DNA of 48,044 bases, taken from assembly GCA_944349735.1 (NCBI GenBank), contig CALVNM010000008.1, positions 1 through 48,044 of the forward strand, read 5' to 3'. Position 1 is the first letter of the stretch; the number at the start of each line of letters is the position of its first letter. Below are positions 1 to 12,400 of the stretch, piece by piece. The translations under genes were made by a program, and so were the position numbers. The stretch comes from an uncultured Clostridia bacterium. GTDB lineage: Bacteria; Bacillota; Clostridia; Christensenellales; DTU072. The notes below the pieces were generated by a model, which was not told the DNA's origin, did no database searches, and saw nothing but the letters and a program-made list of their open reading frames with translations.

Positions 1-410
1 TGCCCTATGATAAGTCTCACGTAGCCCTGCGGGAAGGCGAACGTCGAGAAAAAGAGCATCAACGACACCGCCATAACGATTTCGGAATTGATTATGGGGA
101 GCTGGTTGATGTTTTCGACGACTTTGCGCACGCGGGGTTTCAGATTATAGATACCTACCGCCGCTATCGAGCCTATCAACGTGGACGCGACCGAGGAGAC
201 GACCGCGATGACAACGGTGTTTTTAAGGCTGTCCCAGAGCTTGGCGGGCGCCGACGTGAACAGCGACTTATACGCTTCGAGAGTGAATCCGTCGGGGAAC
301 GTGAAGTTGGTGGTATTCGAGAAGGAGAACACTATCACCATCACTATCGGCGCGTACATTAACGCCAGTATAAGGAAAATATAACCTCTTTCGGCAAGTT
401 TCTTTACCAT
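1..410 (-). CDS. potC: PotC-like spermidine/putrescine ABC permease (3' end cut by window)
   Basis: The first 136 or so codons of a membrane permease, running off the window edge. The reading begins [20 protein letters not shown], a hydrophobic first helix. A periplasm-facing stretch with FSNTTNFTFPDGFTLEAYKSLF follows, typical of the PotC/PotB family, then further hydrophobic segments. The ATG at 410-408 overlaps the potB stop codon (shared ATGGTAA), which supports translational coupling and this start. In the family it pairs with PotB to form the membrane channel for polyamine uptake. The EAA loop and C-terminus are outside the window, so substrate and completeness cannot be judged. A potD binding-protein gene would be expected just downstream, outside the window. 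Confidence 0.85.
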   Translation of the reverse strand, partial: MVKKLAERGYIFLILALMYAPIVMVIVFSFSNTTNFTFPDGFTLEAYKSLFTSAPAKLWDSLKNTVVIAVVSSVASTLIGSIAAVGIYNLKPRVRKVVENINQLPIINSEIVMAVSLMLFFSTFAFPQGYVRLIIG

Positions 411-1222
411 AAGTTACGCGCCGCCTCCCCTTTGTTGATTTTACCGATAATGAAATTGGATATGAGCACCAGAACGAGCATGAGAAGGCTCATCACGGAA
501 CCGACGCCGTATAACTGGTTGGTAAACTTGAGATTGATGCTGTCGCCGAAAAGCATGATACTGTTTTTCGAGAGGAGCTCCGATATGGCGAAAGCGGATA
601 TCGTGGGAATGAATACCATCGTAATACCGCTTATTATACCGGGCACGGAGAGCGGAAGCGTGGTTTTCAGGAAGGTCACGACGGGATTCGCGCCGAGGTC
701 CTGCGCCGCTTCGGCGTAGCACTTGTCTATATTCGTAATAGTGGTATGCAACGGCATTATCATATACGGAATGAAGTTATACACCATACCGAAAATGACC
801 GTACCCATACCGAGCTTGATACCGATACCTTCGAAAATATTTTGCAACGCGTAGGTACGTATAAGGAAATTGACCCACATCGGCAGGATGATAAGCACCA
901 CTATTATGCTGCCCGAGGACCATTTACTGAGTATATACGCCACGGGATAGCCGATAACGAGACACAATACCGTCGTGATAACGCCTACCGCGAGCGAAGT
1001 CGCAAGCACGCTCAGACTGCTCGAATCGGTGAAAAACGCTCCGAAATTGCGGAAAGAGAAATGTCCGTCGTAAATGAACGCGTTGACGAGCACTATAACG
1101 AGCGGCGTCACGACGAATATCAACATGAATAATATATACGGATAAGAAAAGACGCTCCGGGTCAAACGGAAGTTTCTGACTTTTCCGATCAGTTTTTTAC
1201 CGAACTCTTTTGCTTTCATCAC
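404..1222 (-). CDS. potB: PotB-like spermidine/putrescine ABC permease
   Basis: A 272-residue inner-membrane permease of the binding-protein-dependent transport family. The first hydrophobic helix lies at about residues 27-50, and several more follow from about 72 onward. The cytoplasmic EAA loop is visible at about 170-190 ([21 protein letters not shown]), the contact with the PotA ATPase. Length matches PotB (about 275). The ATG at 1222-1220 overlaps the potA stop (ATGA), indicating coupling; a second ATG follows directly and is an equally possible start. Gene order regulator-potA-potB-potC is that of polyamine uptake operons. The choice of spermidine or putrescine over another cation or sugar-like substrate is inferred from family and order, not from binding residues. 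Confidence 0.9.
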   Translation of the reverse strand: MMKAKEFGKKLIGKVRNFRLTRSVFSYPYILFMLIFVVTPLVIVLVNAFIYDGHFSFRNFGAFFTDSSSLSVLATSLAVGVITTVLCLVIGYPVAYILSKWSSGSIIVVLIILPMWVNFLIRTYALQNIFEGIGIKLGMGTVIFGMVYNFIPYMIMPLHTTITNIDKCYAEAAQDLGANPVVTFLKTTLPLSVPGIISGITMVFIPTISAFAISELLSKNSIMLFGDSINLKFTNQLYGVGSVMSLLMLVLVLISNFIIGKINKGEAARNLW

Positions 1223-2685
1223 TTGTTTTCTTCGGCGGGCAACGCCTCAATGATAAGTTTTTCGGGAGCGACGCTTATGCCCACTCTGTCGCCCTTCAGC
1301 CAGTCGTCGTCGGTGTCGACGAAGAAATTGTAATGATTGTCGGCGCGCACTATGCACTGATAGTAGCTGCCCTTGTAAATACTGCTCACTACTTCGCCGC
1401 CGATGATACCGTCCTCTTCGTCGTCGAATACCTGAACGTCGTCGAAATCGATGCTGACTTTCACCCGCGTGCCGCCGGGAAGATCGGATTTGCAGGGGAA
1501 TTTTCCGCCGCATATCTCCACAACTCCGGTATCCCACATCTCCGTCTCGATCTCGTTGATGATGCGCGCTTTGTGCATGATATGGAGATCAAACGGCTTG
1601 ATAAAGATACCTATTTCGTCGTTTACTTTAACTTCGGTAGTATCGTGTATGAGAAGCTCGTTCTCGCCGTCGATGAGCGCGAGTATCTGATAATGATCGC
1701 CTTTGAATACGCAGCTGGTGACCTGTCCCGTCATCATTGACGCCGCGTTGTCAGGAGGCAGAACGTAGATGTCTTCCGGACGAATGATGACGTCGATGGG
1801 CTCATTGTGCTTGAAGCCTTTGTCCACGCACTCGAAGGTCTTGCCGAAAAATTCCACTTTGAAATCTTCTATCATCACGCCCGAGAAAATATTGCTCTCG
1901 CCTATGAAATCCGCGACGAATGCGTTGGCGGGTTCGTCGTATATTTTCTGCGGAGTGGCGATCTGCTGTATAACGCCGTCGCGCATGACAACTATAGTGT
2001 CGCTCATCGTAAGCGCTTCTTCCTGGTCGTGCGTAACGTATATAAAGGTGATGCCTATCTTCTTGTGCATATTCATAAGCTCGATCTGCATGTCTTTACG
2101 CATCTTGAGGTCGAGAGCGCCCAAAGGTTCGTCGAGAAGAAGCACTTCCGGTTCGTTGACAAGCGCGCGGGCGATGGCGACGCGCTGCTGCTGTCCGCCG
2201 CTCAGACTGTTCACGTTGCGGTGACCGTAGTCCTCGAGATCGACAAGCTTAAGCGCGGAATTTACTTTATCCGCAATCTCCTGCTTCGTGAGCTTACGCA
2301 GCTTTTCGTACTTATTGCCTTCCTTGTCGGTGTAAGTCTCGCCCGAAGGTATCCTTTTCAGTTTCAGACCGAAAGCGATGTTCTTGAATACGTTAAGATG
2401 CGGGAAAAGCGCGTATTTCTGGAAAACAGTATTGACGTTGCGCAGGTGCGGCGGAAGCGTGGTTATATCTTCGCCGTTGAAATAAACAGTGCCCGACGTG
2501 GGCTTCTCGAAGCCTGCTATCATTCTGAGCGTCGTGGTCTTGCCGCAACCCGAAGGTCCGAGGAAGGTGACAAATTCGCCGCGCTTGATGGACATGCTGA
2601 CATTTTTGACGGCGGGTTTGCCGTTATAGTCCTTGCATACGTTCTTGAGTTCGATGATAACGTTTTTCTTTTTCTTGGGAGCCAT
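1219..2685 (-). CDS. potA: PotA-like polyamine transport ATPase with two TOBE-like domains
   Basis: ATP-binding subunit that powers polyamine import. Visible motifs: Walker A GPSGCGKT at 43-50, Q-loop Q89, signature LSGGQQQR at 161-168, Walker B VLLLDE at 181-186, and the switch histidine H219 in VTHDQEEA. It has 488 residues, against roughly 350-380 for usual PotA. The extra length comes from a charged insertion at about 110-133 between Q-loop and signature, and from a C-terminal region holding two related units. [20 protein letters not shown] in the first resembles [20 protein letters not shown] in the second, so the TOBE regulatory domain appears duplicated. The ATG at 2685-2683 has the SD-like GAGAGGAAG upstream and lies 9 bases after the regulator gene. 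Confidence 0.92.
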   Translation of the reverse strand: MAPKKKKNVIIELKNVCKDYNGKPAVKNVSMSIKRGEFVTFLGPSGCGKTTTLRMIAGFEKPTSGTVYFNGEDITTLPPHLRNVNTVFQKYALFPHLNVFKNIAFGLKLKRIPSGETYTDKEGNKYEKLRKLTKQEIADKVNSALKLVDLEDYGHRNVNSLSGGQQQRVAIARALVNEPEVLLLDEPLGALDLKMRKDMQIELMNMHKKIGITFIYVTHDQEEALTMSDTIVVMRDGVIQQIATPQKIYDEPANAFVADFIGESNIFSGVMIEDFKVEFFGKTFECVDKGFKHNEPIDVIIRPEDIYVLPPDNAASMMTGQVTSCVFKGDHYQILALIDGENELLIHDTTEVKVNDEIGIFIKPFDLHIMHKARIINEIETEMWDTGVVEICGGKFPCKSDLPGGTRVKVSIDFDDVQVFDDEEDGIIGGEVVSSIYKGSYYQCIVRADNHYNFFVDTDDDWLKGDRVGISVAPEKLIIEALPAEENK

Positions 2686-2694
2686 TTCTTCCTC

Positions 2695-3228
2695 TCAGAA
2701 ATTGCTGGGGGTCGTGACCCACAGAATTTTTGCGTCTCTTGTGCCGGAGTTGATTATCTTGTGTTCGTGCGCGCCGTCAATATAGAAGGCTTCGCCTTTT
2801 TTCGCAGTATAAGTCTTTCCCTCTACTTCGAGAGTTATCCTGCCCTCCATAACGTAACCGAATTCCTCGCCTTCGAAAGGCACTCTGAGTTCGCTCTCCC
2901 CGCCCTCAGGCAGAACGAGCATTATAGGTTCCATTTCGTTTTTCTGAGAATTGGGTATAAGCCAGGTGCTGACGCCGTCTCCCGAAGCAGATACGAAAAA
3001 GTCTGATTTGCCGAAAACTATCTGTTCGTCCTTCTCCTCGGCAAAAAAAGCCGGCAGAGTCACGCCCAGAACGTTCAGAATGTCCTGAAGCGTGGCTATG
3101 GAGGGACTGGCAAGCTCGTTCTCGAGCTGACTGATATAACCTTTCGTCAACTCGCATCTCGAGGCAAGTTCCTCCTGCGTGAGCCCGCGGCGCAATCTTA
3201 TAGCTTTTATTTTAGATCCTATTTCCAT
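2695..3228 (-). CDS. XRE-family regulator with C-terminal cupin domain
   Basis: A 177-residue DNA-binding regulator. Residues about 5-60 form an XRE helix-turn-helix (IKAIRLRRGLTQEELASRCE, then KGYISQLENELASPSIATL). Residues about 105-172 form a small cupin barrel (FGYVMEGRITLEVEGKTY, GEAFYIDGAHEHKI) that would bind the ligand. This architecture is common for regulators beside potABCD, so control of the polyamine transporter in response to polyamine is the likely role; that is inference from family and position. The ATG at 3228 was chosen because GGAG lies 5 bases upstream and the HTH begins directly after it; an upstream in-frame ATG at 3303 lacks such support. It is first in the operon and probably autoregulates. 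Confidence 0.88.
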   Translation of the reverse strand: MEIGSKIKAIRLRRGLTQEELASRCELTKGYISQLENELASPSIATLQDILNVLGVTLPAFFAEEKDEQIVFGKSDFFVSASGDGVSTWLIPNSQKNEMEPIMLVLPEGGESELRVPFEGEEFGYVMEGRITLEVEGKTYTAKKGEAFYIDGAHEHKIINSGTRDAKILWVTTPSNF

Positions 3229-3300
3229 ACCCACTCCGGCTCTACGCGCGCCGTATATCGCGCAACGCAAACATATCATACAGGAAAGAGATGGCCGTGT

Positions 3301-3360
3301 CAAACATTTTGATTAAAATTATTAAACTTTTATTTGTAAGATTTTACTAAACTTTTTGTC
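3301..3360 (-). promoter_or_regulatory. AT-rich upstream region of the pot operon with a direct repeat
   Basis: This 60-base stretch is strikingly AT-rich compared with the surrounding sequence. On the minus strand AAAAGTTTA occurs twice, at 3356-3348 and 3331-3323, 25 bases apart. The first copy overlaps a small dyad, GTAA-N4-TTAC. It lies just upstream of the regulator gene, so it is a candidate operator/promoter for the XRE-cupin protein. I could not assign convincing -35 and -10 boxes. Confidence 0.35.
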
Positions 3361-3390
3361 ATAAATTTCCAAACACGATTTCCTCGGATA

Positions 3391-3421
3391 ATAAAAACGC
3401 CCTGTCTCACCGACAGGGCGT
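3391..3421 (-). terminator. Intrinsic terminator of the giant surface-protein gene
   Basis: A perfect 10-bp stem, ACGCCCTGTC (3397-3406) and GACAGGGCGT (3412-3421), has a 5-base loop and is followed on the minus strand by a T-run (3397-3391). It starts 20 bases after the giant gene's stop codon and separates that gene from the pot operon. Confidence 0.9.
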
Positions 3422-3441
3422 CTGCGTTGATCTGCATGCCG

Positions 3442-6400
3442 TCAAACTTCGGACACTGCGATATATCTGAGGTATCCGGTATAGTTCCACGCGGTCTTCC
3501 AGATAAGTCCGATATCGCCGCCCGTTTCCTCGCAATCGCCGGAATAAACGGCGCCGTCGTCTCTGAGAGTTTTGATATTCTCTCCGTTGATGTCGCGCGG
3601 CACTACGGACCATGCGGAACCGCTTATTTCGCTGAAGCTGACCTGAGCGGAACCCGACATGTATCCGTCGGCATAGAACGTCCACGTGAATCCCGCGGAA
3701 ACGCTCGCCTGGTTGTACTTCGTACCGCCTCCGCAATACTCCGCAGTCGCGGCTGCGACGCTTACGGTATTATTCGTTGCGTTTCCGGAGTTTTTGCCGA
3801 ATGCCCCGCCGATATAAGCATACTGGGCGAACATCTTATCGTCGCCTGCCTGATCCACATACACGTAATGGAAGAGCTTAAGGATGGATCCGGAGGAACT
3901 GAAATCAGAGACAGTAGCTCCTGCCGCATTGAATCCCACGCCTGCCGCTATATAAGTATTGTTGCTTTGCGCATCGGACGAACGTCTGTTGAACATAAGC
4001 TTGCCGCTGAACGACCCGCCGTTGATCGTAGCCGCGTTATAACCGGCTATACCGCCGATATATACCGTGGTCCCGTCGCTTGCGACGGTAGGATCGTGCA
4101 TGGGCGCGTTGCCCTTGGCTGCGGGCGTGTAGGTGGGCTGTGCCTGGTTCGTCACGATTTCTATAGCCGACGAATCCGTGGCATAATCGTTATTTACACC
4201 TGTCATATCCACCGTGAACGAGCAATTCAAGATTGTACCGCTCCAGTTTACGCCGGCAATTCCTCCGTAACTTCCTCCTGCATACGAGGACGCCGCCGAT
4301 GCGCGCGAAGACAACATCCTTACCGACGAGGAGGAGTATTCGATCGAGCCGAAGTTTACTCCTACCAATCCGCCGATCAGACTTCCGGTGAAAATCAGCT
4401 TATAATTGCCGGAATAGAGGTTTACTACCGAGGAGCCTCGGATGGTACCCATGTTATGTCCCGCTATGCCGCCTGCGCCGAGCAGGTATATGTTATTTGA
4501 GTTCGGTTCTTTGAAGTTGGCTGCGGTGGTGCCGAGAGCGCTCGCCGAGTAAATCGTAGCGTCTTTGGAAAGCGCGAGATAGCTGTCCTCGACGAATCTG
4601 CTCTGACCGATCGCGCCCGCGAGTCCGCCGATCGCCACTCCGTTGTTGTAGGAACTGAGTACGGGGTCAATCGCGACGGCATTTATTATCGCAACGGCGT
4701 TGGAGCCGCCGTCGGCAGCGCTGTCCCCCGTTATGGTACCCGCGATACCTCCGGCGCCTATAGCGGACGAAACGTTGACTCCGCTGGTATATGTGCCGCT
4801 CGAAGCGGGTGCGTCGAGGTTTACGGCGGCACTCGAAGTGACGTATGCGTTAAGCCCTATCTGCCCTATGATACCGCCCGCGCCGCCGAGGAAGCCTCCC
4901 GCCTCGTCGTAACTTGCGCCGGCGCTTGCCGAAACGGTGAAATTGGTGACCGAAACGTCTCTTATCTCTGTCGTCACGTTGCGGTCCGCACGGGCATATC
5001 CTACTATGCCGCCTACGTTGTTATTGCCCGATACGCTCGAATTTACGCCGTTAACCACCTTGATGTTCTCTATTACGGCATTCACGGCTTCGCCTACCAG
5101 CACGCCTACGTTCACGCTGCCGTAAACATATGCGCCCTTGATGACGACGTTCCTGATAACGGCGCCCGTGGCGGTAGACGAGAACAAACCTACGTTGGAG
5201 GTTGCGGACATATCGAGATACAGATTACTCAAAGTATATCCGCCTCCGTCGAATATTCCGTTGAATCCGCCGGAGCGGCTTACTCCGTTAGCGTCCACAT
5301 ACGGCGCGCAGAGCGGCGCGTTGAGCGCGTTACCGACTTCGCTCAGGTCGATGTCGGCAACCACTCTGAAATAGATTCCGCCCAACTCTGCGTTACATCC
5401 GCGATAGAGGGCGTCGATATTGCGCAGCTGTCCTACGGTAGCGATCAGGAAAGGTTTGCCCGAACTGCCGTCTCCCGCCGATTCGCCGTCCCCGCCGTAG
5501 AAGGGATATTCCGTCTGTCCTGATTCACTCACCGTAACGGCTTCGAACTGCTTATTCTCGGCATTCCACACGTACTGAGTAAGTTCTTTGCTACCGTAAT
5601 ATACGATCTTCTGCCACTTCGAAAGGCTCTCGGACGAACCGTTGAAATTGATGCCGTAATTGATATAACTGCTCTCGAGCGGTCCGTAGCTTATAAGCAG
5701 TCTGTTACCGAAGTCGCCGGCTACCTGCCCGTCATATACCGCTCCTCTTAAAATCGGTATGTTCTTGATCACGATAACGCCGTTCTTTACGCCGTCGCCG
5801 TCTGCAAGTCCGCCGTCGGCAATGTACTTACCTCCGAGACCGTCTTCCGAATTGCCGTTTCCGAGCGCGTCGGCAAGAGCTTCGGGTAATTTGACAGCAG
5901 ATCCCCAATAGATATTATGGATCTCCAGTTCGCCGTATGCGGAGAAGTTGATACTTACCCTCTTGTTGCGATTCGCGCTGATAACGACATACATGTTCTC
6001 GATCTTATCGTTGTAATCGTCAGGATTCTCCGGATCAAGAGCAGTCGGCAGTCCTTCCTTACTCAACTCGTAATCCCCGCCCGTCATGAATATGTCGTTA
6101 TTGTTATCGTCATACACGGTGACGCCGGAATATCTGTCAAATCTCGGATTGAAGTGGTTAAGGTCGTCGACCTTACCGGTATAACCGGTCTCGAGCATAA
6201 TCATTATCTTATTGCCGACCTTTGCGTCTTCGATGATTATGGTACGCTCGTCCTCGTATCCCGCTCCGGTGACCTGAGTCCAGCCGCCGCTGCCGTCTTC
6301 GACATAATATTTGAGATACGGAAGCGCCGCCATCAGTCCGGGCGCAGTGCCGGAAAGGCTGCTGACTTCCAAAGTGATACGATATATGCGTATATATCTT

Positions 6401-9400
6401 GCGTATATCGTATACGAGCCGTCCATTATCAGCAACATCGTGCCCGTGTTGGCATCATAATTATAGTAGATGGTATCAGACGTATCCGAACCGTCGGCAT
6501 TCTGGATATAATCGCCGACAAACGTAATGCCGTCGATGACCCTGTCGCTGAGCCCGGTATCGGACGAAGTGAGGTTAAGAGCCTGTCTTCCGCCCGCGCC
6601 TCCGTTATCCACGATATACCAGCCGGCAAATTCGTATCCGCTTATCAACGAAGGCAACAGCGTCTGAACGGTGCCGTAATTGAAGTTACCGTAAGACATG
6701 CTGGTAGCCGCGATCTTGGGTTCCACCGCGCCTTCACCGTCGACGAATATATCCGCGCTGTCCGTAGCGGTGGATTTGACTAAGTTAAGCGATTCGACCT
6801 TCTGATATACGGGACGAATACGGATACAGCCTATGGTCTCGTCGTACAGATAATTGCCGGCGGCGTCATAGACGGATACCGTATGCTTGAAGCCGTTATC
6901 CAATTCACCGTTCCTTCCGACGTAAGCGGTATAGGTCGTATCGAACAGACAGCTTATCGGGAAACTGAAACTGCTGCGCGTGACGAGGTTGGTAGGATCG
7001 CTCGGATCCGAATACGGAATATTCTTCCACGCGAACGTTCCTGTCGACGCGTCGTAAGCCCAATACTGCCAGTACAGGAATCTGAAAGTCGAAGAAGAGG
7101 ATTCCCAATACAGGGAAAGTTTATTGTCCGACCACACGTTATACGGCGACGTCGCAGACGATATTCCGGTCGTTGCTATAGAATTTATCTTGCCGAGCAT
7201 GCTGAACGACTTATCGGTATGCGACGTAGCGGACGTGACTGCGGTCACGTTATACGAGCTTGTAAAGTACTGCGGCATATCGGGATTATACGACGCCGTA
7301 GTCGCAACGACCGAGCCGGTATCGTGATACACTCCTTCGTCGATATACTCGTTCTCGACTACAACGTTATATACGGGGATAAATCTCGCGACGATGTCTA
7401 CGATATATTCCGTTGTCACAGTGGAGCCGGAGCCCGTCTTCTTCTCCACGATATTGACGCCGTCGGCAAGTCCGTCCAGATCGTTCAGGACGAACATTCC
7501 CGACGTATCCGCAGGATAGTACTGTCCTAATTGCTTATAACTGTTGACCCCGTTGATAAAGTAGCCGACGAACTGATAATACTTTTCCCATCCGCTCTGC
7601 ATCGTCAGCGTTTCGTTGATAACGAATTCCACTACGTCGTTGTAATCGTACACGCCGTCGGCAGTGCTGTAACGGTCGTCGAATTCGAGCATATATCCGG
7701 GTTCGACGCTGCCCTCGTCGGTCACTACCGATATGGAAGCGCTCAATGTGATCTGCTTGCGGAAAGTGACTTTGATGATCGTATTCTCGTCAAGAGCGTT
7801 GAGTATGAGTCTTACGCGCGAGAATCTTCCTGTGTAGGAGCTCACCGCGGTTGGATCTATGAGTTTTCCGCTCTCGTCGAAATATTCTATTTCCACGCTG
7901 CCGTCTGCCGTGGCGGCGTACACCTCGTACCTGTCGGAGAACTGACGGTACCCGTTGGCGTCGGGAGTTGAAAGCGGGACGAGATATGCCACGCTCTCGA
8001 AGCGATAACCGCTGTTGGGAACGATATTTATCTCAAGCCGCCTGCCGGCTTCCATAATAAGCGAATTGTCGCGGAGACTGGTCACCGTAGCACCGTCCAC
8101 GGCGTAACTCATTGTACCGCCTGAACTTGGAGTAAGCGACCCTATCGTCTCCATCTCCATGCTTACGTACATGCTGTTACGCGCATATGCGTATACGAGC
8201 CTGTCCTGCATCGTCGCAACTCCGGTAGCGTAAGTGGCGGTCGTGAATTTTCTTATACCGTTAGAGTCGTATTCGACGTAACTAAAGTTGAATCCCTGCG
8301 TGGCGTTCTCTGTATAACGATCGGCTCCGCGCAGGTAGAGATTTGCTCCGCTCCTCACGTAGTAAACGTAAACGGCGTCGTTAACGTTGGTATCCGAATT
8401 TACGATAGTCTCTCTGTCGCCGACGATATTGGGTAACGGCACGTCTGAAGTGGCGGCATAGACCGCTTCCGCGCTCATATCGGAATACAGACGGTACAGC
8501 ATCTGGGAAGGATCGTAAGATATGAAAGAACCTCTGTAGTACTTATATTCGGGATGTATCTCGACAGTGATCTCATATAAACGGAAGAATACCGCGCGGA
8601 ATTCTCTGTCGCTCTGCATCGTATACTCCATCACCCAACCGTCGGAGAGTAACGATATGCCGTTTACTCCGTCACGGACGTAGACCCATTCTCCGTTAAT
8701 CTTCTCCTGGAATCCTTCGAAGCTGTAGCGGTTCTCTCCGTAAGCGGTGACGGCGGCGGTAAAGGTGGCTTTTGTGCCGTACTCGTGCTTTACGTCGGTA
8801 CCGGCAACGTTATCGCTGTAATATGGATCGATATAGAAGTCGCTACGTCCGTCCGAGTCGCCGTCGTACTCAAACCCTATTTCGCTTCCGGCGTTGCTTC
8901 CGCCGTCGGCGGTGACGAGGTAATTGACAAGCTGTCCGACATGCGCGTCACGCGTGACTGTATAATATATCCTCAACGTGTTCCTGTCCACGGATTCGAA
9001 ATTCATGTAAGAAAGTATCTCGTCCGTGAGCAAGAGGTTAAGAGTTTCGGACTTGCTTCCGTACTGATTGACTCCGGAACCGGAAGCGAGCACGATACTG
9101 TCCTTATCCGAAGCGCCTACCGTGTTGCAGAGCTTTATCCCTGTGATACTGTATCCTTCCGCAAGCGTCTGATATACGATCGCGGGAATACTCTCGTCGT
9201 AAGTTATCTTGTTGTTTTCAAGCGCAAGTCCGAGATTGTTGGCGTACAGCATATCTCCGCTCGACACCGCCATCTCGTTGTTGACATAGAATATCACGTT
9301 GAAATACTGGCGCTCGAATATCGGAGTGACTATGATCTCCGAACGGTTATTGACGAGTGCGTCGTTGACGAGAAGTTTGACTCCCGCGTCGTTGTCTGTC

Positions 9401-12400
9401 TTATAACGGTAACTCGCTCCGTCCTGCGCGCTGAACGTGCCTACCGTCTGCCCGTTGATGGTCAGAGACCTGAGATAATATCCTTTATTGGACAGAAGCT
9501 CCACGCCGATCGCTTCGTAATAGCTGAGGGTGGTGGCGGTATTTTCCATATATACGCCGCCGATACTCGAAGAGTACGTCACTCTGTATTGCTTGATTGC
9601 GTAAGTTACGTACACCGTCACGTTACCCGTCACGTTGTCGATGGTATATGTGCGTATGCCGGATCCGTCGTCCACGTCGAGTCCGGATTCTCCGGAAACC
9701 AACGTTACGGCATTCTTACCGTCGTCGTCCATGGTTATCGTTACGGAAGTAATATAATACCCTTCCGGCGGTATCAGTCGGAAGGACAGTTTCTCACTGT
9801 AACGCAATCCTATATAATTACCGTCCGCGTCGTTGCGAATTATCGAACCTGACGCGTCCATACCGCCTTTGTCGGAATAGAAGTCCCTTCTCTCGGCATT
9901 ATATACGTTTTCGTTGATCACGGCGCCCGCGACCGCGGTAAGCTCCAACGTCTTACCGTTGCCGTCGGTAACGTTGTAGGTTCTCGCATAATCGCCGCCG
10001 AAGGTCACGTCGTAACCCTTCTTCTCGACTTTGAGTATGACGGTCGTATCCGCGCGCACGTCTAATATTGTATATGTCCTGCCCGAAGAAAGATTGGTGT
10101 ACGCTTCCGCGGATTCGTTGCCGTTGATCGTCACTCCGGTCAGCACATATCCTTTATTCAGACTCAGGCTGAGCTGAGCGGATCTTCCCCATACTACCGT
10201 AGACGGCGAAGCGACGGCGGCTCCGCCTTCGAATTCTCCTATTATTATCTTGTAGGAATGCATCTCGAAAGTGACTTCCGCCACCGCGTCGGAGACGAGA
10301 GAATACGTAAACGCGTTCTCGATACTGCCGTTAGCGATAGTATAGCCGCCGTTGTTGACGGTAAACTTGGATATGCCGTATCCGTTATAATCTTCGGGCG
10401 ACGCCACGAATACGAACACCGTGTTGTATGTCGCGGTTATTTCGCCCGTCGTCTTGTCTATCCAGATCATACCGCTGAGCGTCTGCTGCTCCGCTCTCAC
10501 GAATTCGCCTGCGGCAGGAGGGGCGGCGTCTACGTCTATAACGGTTATCCCTTCTTTCCACACGAGATCTCCGAGTTCGTTTCTGATGAGATACGAACCG
10601 CCCGCGTTACCGCCGTAGGAGACCGAATAGACCAGTATCCTGTACTGAGTAGCGACGACCGTATCGGCAGATATGATAGCCGAATAGTTGTGCGATCTCA
10701 CGGCGGCGGAACGGTCTTCGCCGTTAACGGTGAACGAGACCCTTTCGTAACCCGTTCCGGGATTGACGTTAACGGTATAACTAAGGCCGTATTCGTATTT
10801 GCCGTCATCGGTAAGCACCGTCGCGCCGGCGGCGTAAGGATTGCTGAAACTTACGCTTATATTGGAAGTGCATGCGAACGGGGAACCGAGCGATTCTACG
10901 GTAAGTGCCCCTTCGAAGCTGTACGTTCTGCGGCGGAATTCCACGTTAAGGGCAAGTATGTCCGAGCCGATTCCCTGAAGAATATAGGAACCTCCGTCGG
11001 GATTTATATCCGACGTAAGATTTACCGTGGTATTCGAGCCGTCTCCGTACACTATCTCGAAAAGCGAGATGTAATATCCCCTCGCGGTCCTCGGGGTGAC
11101 GGTGATCTTCACGTTTGCGCCGTGGTTGATACCTGTGTAAACGTTATTGGCGTCGGCCGTGTAACCCGAGAGAGAGACCGTCCCGTAAGATGTGGGCGCG
11201 GTGTCGTAGTCCGCGAAATTCAGACTCTTGTTGGCGGCGTTGACCGTTATCGAATATTCGTTGACGGCATACGTCACTCTCAACGTGACGTTGCCTTCTA
11301 TGACCGCAGCCTCGAAATAAACTTCCGAGAAATCGTTAACGTTAACGGAGCTGTCGAACCATTCGTTACGCACCTCGCCGTTCACGCGAAGCTCCGACAG
11401 ATGGTAGCCGTCCTCGGCGCTCATCTTGAGCCACAGCGTGTCTCCCGCTCCGAAAGTTATCGTACGCGCGTCGACGTACGCGGTGGAACTGCCGTCAGCG
11501 GATATTTTCTTGACGTAGGTCACTCCGCCTACCGATTCCGCCACGGTGACTCTGTAAGCGTTGGGAGCGAAAACTATATTGATATGCGTATCGCCCGTTA
11601 TCTCGGTCGAAAGGATGCCGGATACGAAATTGTTGGTATCGGAATCTATCGCGGCGCCTATGAGAGAAGAAGGCGCTATACCCAGTCCTCCGACGTCTAT
11701 CGTACTTATATAGTGTCCTTCGTAAGCGTTGAGATCGAGGCTGAATACCGTACCGTAATCGATGGTGAGCGTCTCTCCCGAATAAGCTCCATCGACCGTT
11801 CCGTTACCGGAATATTCCACTGTCACGGTATATTTCACTGGGGAGAATACCGCTTCGATCACTACGTCGTCGGTGACGTATTCGCCGGGGACGGTATAAT
11901 CCACCACGCCGCTTGCGCCTACGGTATAATCGGGACGGTACGCTTTATCGCCTATCGTCAGCCCGAAAGTGGTCAGTTCGTAGCCGGTAGCGGGTATAAA
12001 CCTGATACCGAACGAAGTCCCCTCGGTGACGCGGGTAAGCGTCGTATTGACTATGCCGTGGGAAACGCCCGCCACTATAACCGTGAATTCCGTTTCCTCG
12101 AAAACCGCGAACACAGCGGTATCCCTCTCCACCGTCAATGTATATGAACCGCCTTCGTAAGACACGGTCTTGCCGTTGACGATAAGCGCTTTGAGTTCGT
12201 ATCCCGGATCGGGGATCGCCGTGAAGGTAACTTCCGTTCCTTGCGGGACGCTGCCCGTATGCGAAGATTTGAGCACGCCGTTACCGGAAGAAGCGACCGT
12301 AACTTCCGAAGTCGTACCCCAGCCCGAAGGTTCGACGCGGACGTACACGTCCACTTCCGTATCCACGTCGGAAATACTGAGCGTATTGGCGACGAGCGCG

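Noticed and set aside
1807..3006. A 399-codon plus-strand frame across potA and the regulator gene
   Set aside because: It spans two genes with clear ABC and HTH-cupin motifs on the other strand and has no recognisable domain of its own.
3229..3303. Longer start for the XRE-cupin regulator at 3303
   Set aside because: The extra 25 residues are not part of the HTH family, the upstream start has no SD, and the internal ATG at 3228 has GGAG at good spacing.
10258..12147. A plus-strand frame of 629 codons opposite the giant gene, with several others of 350-400 codons nearby
   Set aside because: It lies antisense to well-defined repeat protein sequence, is rich in Arg, His, Val and Tyr without any domain, and has no SD. 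Codon bias of the real strand leaves few stops on the other.
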